This document shows, one piece after another, positions 8,742 through 15,910 of a stretch of 33,854 nucleotides of DNA. The number at the start of each line of letters is the position of its first letter. Position 1 is the first letter of the stretch. Below the pieces are notes generated by a model, which saw only the letters and a list, made by a program, of their open reading frames with translations, made no database searches and had not been told where the DNA came from. This stretch comes from Bacillota bacterium (GTDB lineage Bacteria > Bacillota > GCA-003054495 > Carboxydocellales > JAJZTU01): NCBI GenBank assembly GCA_021848765.1, contig JAJZTU010000004.1, forward strand, positions 1-33,854, in the 5' to 3' direction. Both the position numbers and the translations under genes were made by a program.

Positions 8742-9701
8742 GTGAGGATTAAGCAAATTGTAGTTCTGGGTTTGATTCTATCGATACTGGTTGCAGGTTC
8801 TACCGGCTGCCTCAGGAGAGCTCAGCAAAAACCCATCCCGGGCCCACGGGTCGAGGATACGAATAAGCCTGAGCCAAAGATCAGCTTGTTTGTGAATGCT
8901 AGCGGGGAAAAAAAACAAATTGGCATTGAAGAATATATTGCCGGAGTGGTAGCGGCCGAGATGGACACCTCCTGGCCGGTGGAAGCCCTGGCGGCTCAAG
9001 CTATCCTGGCCAGGACTTTTACTATGGAAAACATTAAGACAGGACGGGTCAAAAAACTGCATGGGACAGATGCATCTACCAGTGTTGAGGAGTTTCAGGC
9101 CTATGCACCGGAAAAAATCAATGCCAATGTGCGCAAAGCAGTGGCTATGACCAGGGGAGAAGTGGTCCTGTACAAAGATAAATATATTCATGCCTGGTTT
9201 CATGCCTGTGACGGTGGAAAAACCGCTACAGCTGCAGAAGGACTGGCATATTATAAGGAACCTACCCCCTATGTGAAGGTAGTGGAGGACGGCTGCCTGA
9301 AAATTACTGTTCCCGAAAACCGGTGGTGGACAGCCAAGTTTTCTACGCAACAGGTCCGGCAGGCAGTCTTAAAAAGCACAGGGAAGGACCCGGGCGAATT
9401 TTCCCAGGTGCGGATAGCCAAAAAGGGTCCCTCGGGCCGGGCGGAGTTAATCAAAGTAGGTGGCGAGGTACTCAGCGGACCGGCATTACGACTGGCTTTG
9501 GGCAGCGAAGTTGTCAGGTCCATGAAGCTGGATAACCTCTATGTTCAAGGCAATATGGTTGTTTTTCAAGGTAAGGGCTTCGGGCACGGGGTAGGTCTCT
9601 GCCAGTGGGGGGCTAATCAGCTGGCCAGGTCTGGGAAAGCCCCGGAGGATATCGTTAATTATTATTTCAAAGACATTGCCATTAAAAAACAGTGGAAATG
9701 A
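8742..9701 (+). CDS. SpoIID/LytB-domain lipoprotein
   Basis: Lipobox STGC; GIEEYIAGVVAAEMDTSWPVEALAAQAILARTF...GKGFGHGVGLCQWGANQLARSGKAPEDIVNYYF. Confidence 0.9.
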   Translation: MRIKQIVVLGLILSILVAGSTGCLRRAQQKPIPGPRVEDTNKPEPKISLFVNASGEKKQIGIEEYIAGVVAAEMDTSWPVEALAAQAILARTFTMENIKTGRVKKLHGTDASTSVEEFQAYAPEKINANVRKAVAMTRGEVVLYKDKYIHAWFHACDGGKTATAAEGLAYYKEPTPYVKVVEDGCLKITVPENRWWTAKFSTQQVRQAVLKSTGKDPGEFSQVRIAKKGPSGRAELIKVGGEVLSGPALRLALGSEVVRSMKLDNLYVQGNMVVFQGKGFGHGVGLCQWGANQLARSGKAPEDIVNYYFKDIAIKKQWK

Positions 9702-9764
9702 TAACCTTACCGGTAAGAGCAGTGAAAAGGAAACCATGCCAATCGGGCGGCGGGAATGACAGTT

Positions 9765-9788
9765 GGGGCGGAAGCCCCTTTTTTTTTG
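9765..9788 (+). terminator. rho-independent terminator
   Basis: GGGGC-GGAA-GCCCC followed by a run of about 10 T. Confidence 0.8.
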
Positions 9789-9806
9789 GCCCTTTTTATA
9801 CTCCTC

Positions 9807-9836
9807 GCATACAGATGAAAGCCTGGGCATATCTAT
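9807..9836 (+). promoter_or_regulatory. possible sigma-E promoter of yabP
   Basis: GCATACA - 14 nt - CATATCTAT, a partial match to sigma-E -35 (ATA core) and -10 (CATACAnT), upstream of a gene that is sigma-E-dependent in B. subtilis. Confidence 0.4.
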
Positions 9837-9869
9837 GAAAAGAAAGAAAAGATGACAGGGGGTTAGTCC

Positions 9870-10163
9870 ATGGAAACCAAAGGAGGAGTAATTAAGCACC
9901 GGATAACCATTACTGACCGTGGCTGGACATCGGTTGAAGGGGTGGAACATGTCAGCAGCTTTGATGAGGCGGAAATCATCCTGGACACCAAAATGGGTGT
10001 TTTAGTTCTAAAGGGAGAAGGTTTACACATTACCCAACTGAACCTTGATGAGGGCAGCCTGGTGGTGGAAGGATTTGTTGTGGCTGTTGACTATACCGAC
10101 GAGAAGGGTGGTAAAGGCTTTAAAACCAAGGGTAAAGGTTTTTTGGAAAGGATCCTGAGATGA
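9870..10163 (+). CDS. yabP: sporulation protein YabP
   Basis: HRITITDRGWTSVEGVEHVSSFDEAEIILDTKMGVLVLKGEGLHITQLNLDEGSLVVEG; position before yabQ. Confidence 0.93.
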   Translation: METKGGVIKHRITITDRGWTSVEGVEHVSSFDEAEIILDTKMGVLVLKGEGLHITQLNLDEGSLVVEGFVVAVDYTDEKGGKGFKTKGKGFLERILR

Positions 10164-10194
10164 GGTAAAACCGCTGGCAGAGAGGTGGGTGCAC

Positions 10195-10764
10195 ATGGTT
10201 TCCCTTTATGAGCAGTTTAATTCCTTTTTGGTCACCGTGAGCACCGGACTAATCATGGGCCTGGTATATGACATTTACTGGCTGTTAAGGTACTACCTGC
10301 ACTTTCGTAAAATCGGGACAGGAATTGGTGACCTGATTTTTTGGTCTATAACTACCGCCCTGGCCTTTTTTCTGCTTCTGGTAGGGAACTGGGGCGAGGT
10401 CAGGCTTTATGTTTTCCTTGGAATCTTGGTTGGGCTGGGGCTGTATTTGCGCTGGCTTAGTCCGGTGGCACGCAGGCTTCTGGTCGGTTTGGTCCAAGTC
10501 CTGGTGAAGTTGATTACAATCATAGTCACAGTGATTTTGTGGCCGTTTCGACTCCTCAGGAAGCTTGTTCTGGTACCGCTGGGTTTTTTGGGAATGGCCT
10601 TACACCGGGTATTATCGGGAGGTAAAAGGGTTACCCGCCGGTTTGTGGCAGACCCGGTGGCCCGGGGCATCCAGCGGCATAAGCAGTGGCAGCGTAAACA
10701 CATACGGGGAGTCAAGGCCAGGCTGCATTCCCTGTGGAGCAAGCCTAAACCACCGGAGGAGTAG
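10195..10764 (+). CDS. yabQ: sporulation membrane protein YabQ
   Basis: N-terminal transmembrane region (SLYEQFNSFLVTVSTGLIMGLVYDIYWLLRYYLHF) and basic C-terminus; order yabP-yabQ-divIC. Confidence 0.85.
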   Translation: MVSLYEQFNSFLVTVSTGLIMGLVYDIYWLLRYYLHFRKIGTGIGDLIFWSITTALAFFLLLVGNWGEVRLYVFLGILVGLGLYLRWLSPVARRLLVGLVQVLVKLITIIVTVILWPFRLLRKLVLVPLGFLGMALHRVLSGGKRVTRRFVADPVARGIQRHKQWQRKHIRGVKARLHSLWSKPKPPEE

Positions 10765-10888
10765 GTCTTCTCTACTATAACTTTTGCAGAAATATTAGCG
10801 GAGAGGCAGGAGAAAACTCAACGATGTAGAAAACATGTAATAGATTTGTACACAGTTTGTACTAAAATCGTAAAAGTTAGTCACAGGG

Positions 10889-11008
10889 TGTGGATAAGTT
10901 GTGGATAATCCCTGGGTAACCTTGGGGTAACCTTGGGGTAACCTTGGGGTAACCTTGGGATAAGCTTGGGATAAGCTTGGGATAAGCTTGGGATAAGCTT
11001 GGGATGAT
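10889..11008 (+). repeat. 11-bp direct repeat (iteron-like) array with two perfect DnaA boxes
   Basis: TGTGGATAA at 10889-10897 and 10900-10908 (reverse-orientation TTATCCACA, 11 bp apart), CCTGGGTAAC 10911-10920, CTTGGGGTAAC x3 10921-10953, CTTGGGATAAG x4 10954-10997, partial unit 10998-11008. Confidence 0.95.
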
Positions 11009-11280
11009 TGCTGAATAACTATGCTGATGGGGCTGACCAATTTATGCAGATAGAGATCCGGGGAGCGGAAAAGCTCAGCTTCCGGGAGAGACAGGTAGTT
11101 ACCTTGAAAGAAATGGGCTATTCCAACGAAAAGATTGCCAAACAGTTGAAGTTGAGCGCCTCCACAGTGGCAACCTTATTTAATCGTGCCCGGACTAAGG
11201 GCTATGATGTGGTAATCGTCATCCCGGGACAGGCCTTGGGCCTGTTTGGTGTTGGTGATGATGAAGAGGACGGTGATTGA
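11008..11280 (+). CDS. small HTH (LuxR/sigma-70 region-4-like) protein
   Basis: LSFRERQVVTLKEMGYSNEKIAKQLKLSASTVATLFNRARTKGYDV is a typical HTH; acidic tail. Start uncertain (TTG 11008 or ATG 11044). Confidence 0.8.
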   Translation: MLNNYADGADQFMQIEIRGAEKLSFRERQVVTLKEMGYSNEKIAKQLKLSASTVATLFNRARTKGYDVVIVIPGQALGLFGVGDDEEDGD

Positions 11281-11283
11281 TGC

Positions 11284-11742
11284 GTGAAGTCCAAAAATAG
11301 CGGAGCGGGATTTAGGCAAAAAAATAGCGGAATAGACAAAGACAAGGTGTTAACCATGAGCTCCGTGGGCCGGCCAAAGGGACGGGGAGGTAAGGGGGAC
11401 AAGCCCCGCAGCTCCCGGGGAAAAAGGACTTGGAGCAAACTATTGGCAGCTGCTGCATTAGCCTATGGATTTGTAATCATTATGTCTTTTGGGGAGCAAT
11501 TCATGCAGTTGCGGAGCATCAACCGGAATATAGACCAGGTTCAGCAGAAAATCCATTACATGCAGCAGAAAAACAAGGAACTTACCCTGGAGATCAAGCG
11601 GCTCCAGAGTGATGCCTATGTAGAGAGAATTGCCAGAGAAAAACTTGGTCTTGTAAAGCCTGGGGAAACGGTGCTTTTACAGGCAGAGGTAGGGAAGGGC
11701 CGGCCTCTGCAGAAGAGCAACAAAGTGGATGATACTGAATAA
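11284..11742 (+). CDS. divIC: septum formation initiator DivIC/FtsB family
   Basis: Basic N-terminus, one TM (LLAAAALAYGFVIIMSFG), coiled coil, VERIAREKLGLVKPGETVLLQ. Confidence 0.88.
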   Translation: MKSKNSGAGFRQKNSGIDKDKVLTMSSVGRPKGRGGKGDKPRSSRGKRTWSKLLAAAALAYGFVIIMSFGEQFMQLRSINRNIDQVQQKIHYMQQKNKELTLEIKRLQSDAYVERIAREKLGLVKPGETVLLQAEVGKGRPLQKSNKVDDTE

Positions 11743-11760
11743 TTGGAAAACTGACCTATC

Positions 11761-11790
11761 TTGACAATGGCAGGGTTCCTTGGGTATAAT
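11761..11790 (+). promoter_or_regulatory. sigma-A promoter
   Basis: TTGACA - 18 bp - TATAAT, both hexamers consensus, upstream of yabR. Confidence 0.85.
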
Positions 11791-11833
11791 CTTCATAGAC
11801 ATTGACAAGTATACAGGGAGGAAATTTTTGTTT

Positions 11834-12214
11834 ATGACAATCGAGGTAGGGAGCATATTAGAGGGAGTAGTTACGGGTATTACTAATTTCGGCGCCTTTG
11901 TGGAACTACCCGGCGGAGTTACTGGATTGGTTCATATTTCAGAGGTGGCTGATGCCTACGTAAAAGATGTGCGGGATTATTTAAAAGACCAGGATAGGGT
12001 AAAGGTAAAGGTAATCTCCGTCGATCCAAAAGGTAAAATCGGACTCTCCATCAAACAGGCTAACCCTACTGCGCGTCGTCAGGAACGCCGGGTACCACAG
12101 GTTTCTTTTGAAGATAGGTTGGCTAAATTCTTAAAAGATAGCGATGAGCGCCAGCAGGATATTCGTAGAAGCACCGACGCTAAACGCGGTGGACGGGGCG
12201 GAGGCCGGAATTAA
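11834..12214 (+). CDS. yabR: S1-domain RNA-binding protein YabR-like
   Basis: VGSILEGVVTGITNFGAFVELPGGVTGLVHISEVADAYVKDV; SD AGGGAGG before ATG 11834 (downstream of the promoter, so the 11780 start is unlikely). Confidence 0.9.
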   Translation: MTIEVGSILEGVVTGITNFGAFVELPGGVTGLVHISEVADAYVKDVRDYLKDQDRVKVKVISVDPKGKIGLSIKQANPTARRQERRVPQVSFEDRLAKFLKDSDERQQDIRRSTDAKRGGRGGGRN

Positions 12215-12326
12215 TCAGGTAAATTAAGCAGGTCTTTAGTCCTGGAGGATTCAGTATTCGATTTATATCATTCAGATTTTGGACTTATACTATTTAGATA
12301 TTTTAATTATAAAATAGCAGTACTAA

Positions 12327-12354
12327 AGCATTCCTGGACATGGAATGCTTTTCT
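12327..12354 (+). terminator. rho-independent terminator
   Basis: AGCATTCC-tggacat-GGAATGCT followed by TTTCT. Confidence 0.7.
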
Positions 12355-12375
12355 GTTGTACTTTAGGAATTTTCA

Positions 12376-12417
12376 TCGAAAATCCTTGAGTATAAATCGA
12401 AAATCCCTGAGTATAAG
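12376..12417 (+). repeat. tandem 21-bp repeat in the ppx leader
   Basis: TCGAAAATCCTTGAGTATAAA / TCGAAAATCCCTGAGTATAAG (19/21 identical). Confidence 0.9.
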
Positions 12418-12431
12418 AGGAGGAACTTGGC

Positions 12432-13313
12432 ATGAGAATGGCCACAATGGATGTTGGGACCAATTCAACCAGACTGCTGGTAACAGAAATCAGGGAAGGC
12501 CAAAGCCCGGCCCTGTTGTACCAAACGTTATGTACTACCAGGATTGGAGAAGGAATGGAGCAAAACGGAGGAATATTAACTCCTGCGGCCATTAAGCGAA
12601 CTGTCGAAGCATTGCAGCAGTTTTCTGCCATCGCGGCTGAATTCTCTGTGGAAAAACTTGCTGTGGTGGCTACCGCTGCTGTACGGGAAGCACAAAACGG
12701 CAGCGAACTGGTGAAGCTTGCTTGGGAAAAGGCCGGATTGGAGGTTAGGATCATCCCGGGTGAAGAGGAGGCCAGGCTTAGTTATTTGGGTGTTATCAAA
12801 GGTCTGCCTGAAGCGCCCGTAGATGCTGTAGTCATCGACGTAGGCGGTGGTAGCACAGAATTTATCTGGCCCTCCGGAGCAGGCCGGATGGAGGTGGCCA
12901 GTGTCCCTCTGGGGGCAGTCCGGGCCACGGAAGCCGGACTAAACGAGGAACAAATTTTGCGAAGACTCGACGCGGTTCTGACCAGGGTCACCAAGGTCAG
13001 GCCTCGGTACCTTATCGGGGTAGGCGGTACTGCTACCACCCTGGCGGCTATGAACCTAAGGCTGGAGCTATATGATCCCATACGGGTCCACGGCTGCCGG
13101 CTTAAAAAAACGGACATAAACTCCTGGTACCGGCGACTTTCCGAAGCGTCTCCCGAACAACGCAAGACCATTCCGGGACTGCAGTCCCAAAGGGCCGATA
13201 TCATCGTAGCGGGAGTAGCCATAGTAAAAACCGTGCTGGAGAAACTGGACCTGGATGAACTAACCGTAAGCGAAACTGACCTCCTCTGGGGCCTCATCTA
13301 TGAAGAAGGATAA
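12432..13313 (+). CDS. ppx: Ppx/GppA phosphatase (exopolyphosphatase-related)
   Basis: MATMDVGTNSTRLLVTEI...VVIDVGGGSTEFIW...LIGVGGTATTLAAM. Confidence 0.9.
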   Translation: MRMATMDVGTNSTRLLVTEIREGQSPALLYQTLCTTRIGEGMEQNGGILTPAAIKRTVEALQQFSAIAAEFSVEKLAVVATAAVREAQNGSELVKLAWEKAGLEVRIIPGEEEARLSYLGVIKGLPEAPVDAVVIDVGGGSTEFIWPSGAGRMEVASVPLGAVRATEAGLNEEQILRRLDAVLTRVTKVRPRYLIGVGGTATTLAAMNLRLELYDPIRVHGCRLKKTDINSWYRRLSEASPEQRKTIPGLQSQRADIIVAGVAIVKTVLEKLDLDELTVSETDLLWGLIYEEG

Positions 13314-13372
13314 AGAAGACTTGGCTTATACTTCATTCCCCTAAGCGTCTTATCAATTCCTGAAGTAAACCG

Positions 13373-13418
13373 ACAACCCTGTTAAGCTAACTAACAGCTT
13401 GCAGGGTTGTTTATTTTT
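13373..13418 (+). terminator. rho-independent terminator
   Basis: ACAACCCTG...CAGGGTTGT followed by TTATTTTT. Confidence 0.75.
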
Positions 13419-13426
13419 ATCCTTTA

Positions 13427-13491
13427 TGTCGAAAGAAAATCCCGTGTTGCCAGCCATATTGACAATTATTGCCAGCGGCTTGTACTATAAT
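13427..13491 (+). promoter_or_regulatory. Spo0A-type spoIIE promoter
   Basis: 0A box TGTCGAA 13427-13433; TTGACA 13459-13464 - 21 bp - TATAAT 13486-13491; the -35 region AATTGTCAAT (complement) also resembles a 0A box. Confidence 0.8.
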
Positions 13492-13538
13492 TAACTTTAT
13501 AAAGAAAGGACAACTAAAATGGGGGTGAATGCTGTTTC

Positions 13539-15764
13539 ATGGACCAATTTGAGATCTACCCATATCGCCGGACTACTCCACCCCCCAGGACGGAAAAAGC
13601 CGGGAAGGGCCCCCTCTGGAGGCGGGTCGCCGGTGAGTTGCGCAAGGGTCAGGCCTCGGTATGGGAAGGGCTAAAACAGTTGCTGGCCTGGCACAGCCTG
13701 GTGGTGTTCATTATAGCCTTCCTGAGCGGAAGGGCGCTGCTGCTCCAGGAACTGCATCCTTTCGCTCCGGCCTATGTGGCAGCAGTCTACAGCATAGCTC
13801 CGGTCTATACCGTTGCAGCCATAGCGGGAACAGGTTTAGGGCTGTATTCTGTCGCTCAGGGCGCAGTTTTTTGGGGTGGAATAGCTAACCTGTTTTTTGT
13901 GTGGATTATTCTAAGACTGGTAGGCTTAGGGGAAAGAAGCGGGAATTTTGCCCTTCCCGTCCTGGTGTTTGCCTCAACCATCATAGTTAAGACCGTGACT
14001 GCCAGCTTTAGTTCGCCGATATTGTATAACTACGTAGTAGCCATGATAGAGGCCGTGTTTGCCGGGGCGCTTACTTTCATAGCCAGGAAAGGCCTGGAGG
14101 CCGGAAGGGATGCTGCGCCCCTGCACTCCCAGCCCCTGGACAGCAAGCTCTGTCTGAGTGTCCTGGCGCTGGGCGCTTTAACCGGGCTGAAGGGACTGGA
14201 AATATACGGGCTCACTCTGTTGGGGATTTTCAGCCAGGTTATTCTTTTGCTGGCTGTGCGCAACGGAGGGGTGGGAATTGGAGCAATAAGCGGTACTGTG
14301 GTGGGCCTGGTTCCGGGGGTTGCAGGTGGGACAACTTTTCCCGTAGCTGTGGGTGTGTATGCATTTAGTGGATTAATGGCAGGTGTGTTTTCGCGTTTTG
14401 GCCGTCTGGGAGCCCCCCTGGGGTTACTCTTAAGTAATATTTTTTGGTCCATGTATCTCTCCACTCCCGACAAACTGCTGCTGGTAATGGGGGAAACCTT
14501 AATAGCTATTATCCTGTACCTGTTAATGCCCCCATTGGTGCTGCTGGCCCCCAAACAAGGGAACGCAGAGCCTAAAGCCTCTCCAAAGAAAGAAAAGGGT
14601 GATGATTTTACTGCCCGGCGGCTGAACCGGTTTGCCAAAGTCTTTGAAGAGTTGGCAGAGACTTTTGCTCAACTGGCCAGTGAAGGCCGGATGGCTCAGC
14701 TGCGGGAAGAAAATGTTGTGGACAAAATCGGAGAACACGTCTGCCTCAACTGCAGTAAAGCCCGGGTGTGTTGGGAAAACAACGCCAGCCAAACCCGTAA
14801 AGCCCTGTGGAATTTAGTTTCTCTGGTGGAGTTGGAGGGCGCCGGGGTTGCTGTTCAATCAGGAAGAGGGGCAACTGGCCACTGTATCCACCCCAGGGAG
14901 CTTTTGGTAGCCGTCAAGTGCATGGTAAGTAACAAGCAAAACAATCAGTACTGGCAAAAGCGGCTTCAGGAAAGCCAGGAACTGGTTTCAGGACAACTGC
15001 GGGGAGTATCCTGCCTGATGGAAAACCTGGCTCACGAGACTGATGCCGGCGGGGAACTGGGACCGGAGATTGATGATCCTGAGCTTCCCCTGGGAGTAGA
15101 GCTGGGTATCGCCAGAGTGGCTAAGGATGGCGCTATGATTTCCGGAGACAGCCAGGCAGCTTTTTTTCTCAGGAAGGGAAAATATGTAGTAGCTTTAAGT
15201 GACGGTATGGGGGCAGGGCCTGAGGCTGCCGAAGAAAGCAGGGCTACTGTCAGTCTCCTGACCCGGCTGCTGGAAACAGGTTTTCAGGAAGATTTGGCGG
15301 TTAAAACTGTAAACTCTGCCCTGATGCTGAGGGCTCAGGAAGATAGTTTTGCCACACTTGACCTGACCGTCATTGACCTACACCATGGAGATACTGATTT
15401 CATCAAAATTGGAGCAGCAGCCAGCTTTATTAAAAGAGGTGAAAACATCGGAATCATCAAGTCCACCTCATTGCCAATCGGGATACTTCAGCAGATGGAA
15501 GCTGATGTTATCCGGCAGGAACTCCAGCCGGGGGACATTATAGTCATGATGACTGACGGGCTGCTGGAATCTGCAGAGGACAGGGTTGACAAGGAACAGT
15601 GGATTGTAGATGTTTTGGCCGGGTGCCGTACCGGGGATCCTCAGAACTTAGCGGATTATTTGTTGAACAGAGGCAGGCAAAATGCCGGGAATTCCGTACC
15701 TGACGATATGTCGGTCATAGTGATTAAGATTACTGAGAACCAAAGTTCCGGCCCGCTCCAATAG
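13539..15764 (+). CDS. spoIIE: stage II sporulation protein E (membrane PP2C phosphatase)
   Basis: Multi-TM N-terminus, middle region, C-terminal PP2C domain (VVALSDGMGAGPEAAEESRATVSLL...GDIIVMMTDGLLES...DDMSVIVIKI). Confidence 0.96.
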   Translation: MDQFEIYPYRRTTPPPRTEKAGKGPLWRRVAGELRKGQASVWEGLKQLLAWHSLVVFIIAFLSGRALLLQELHPFAPAYVAAVYSIAPVYTVAAIAGTGLGLYSVAQGAVFWGGIANLFFVWIILRLVGLGERSGNFALPVLVFASTIIVKTVTASFSSPILYNYVVAMIEAVFAGALTFIARKGLEAGRDAAPLHSQPLDSKLCLSVLALGALTGLKGLEIYGLTLLGIFSQVILLLAVRNGGVGIGAISGTVVGLVPGVAGGTTFPVAVGVYAFSGLMAGVFSRFGRLGAPLGLLLSNIFWSMYLSTPDKLLLVMGETLIAIILYLLMPPLVLLAPKQGNAEPKASPKKEKGDDFTARRLNRFAKVFEELAETFAQLASEGRMAQLREENVVDKIGEHVCLNCSKARVCWENNASQTRKALWNLVSLVELEGAGVAVQSGRGATGHCIHPRELLVAVKCMVSNKQNNQYWQKRLQESQELVSGQLRGVSCLMENLAHETDAGGELGPEIDDPELPLGVELGIARVAKDGAMISGDSQAAFFLRKGKYVVALSDGMGAGPEAAEESRATVSLLTRLLETGFQEDLAVKTVNSALMLRAQEDSFATLDLTVIDLHHGDTDFIKIGAAASFIKRGENIGIIKSTSLPIGILQQMEADVIRQELQPGDIIVMMTDGLLESAEDRVDKEQWIVDVLAGCRTGDPQNLADYLLNRGRQNAGNSVPDDMSVIVIKITENQSSGPLQ

Positions 15765-15765
15765 C

Positions 15766-15849
15766 CTACGCTCCAGGAGTACAAGAATTTGTGTGGATTG
15801 TCATCCCGGATATAACTACAAAAATACTGGTAAGTTTGGAGGATATTAA
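15766..15849 (+). pseudogene. relic of the 3' end of a multiheme cytochrome
   Basis: Reads LRSRSTRICVDCHPGYNYKNTGKFGGY*; 15766-15807 is 35/42 nt identical to the 3' end of the intact cytochrome (17099-17140, LRSKSTSICMDCHP). No start codon or upstream coding sequence; it begins right after the spoIIE stop. Confidence 0.8.
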
Positions 15850-15910
15850 TAAATAATGTCGAACTATAATTATAACTAAGAGAAGTGGGGGTTTTGTCAG
15901 GGGGATTTTT

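Noticed and set aside
10889-11008. CRISPR array
   Set aside because: Units are only 11 bp and contiguous with no unique spacers, and no cas genes are nearby.
10795-11040. Minus-strand ORF with repeated YPK peptides (81 aa)
   Set aside because: Its apparent protein repeats come from the 11-bp DNA array read in shifting frames; no SD or coding signature.
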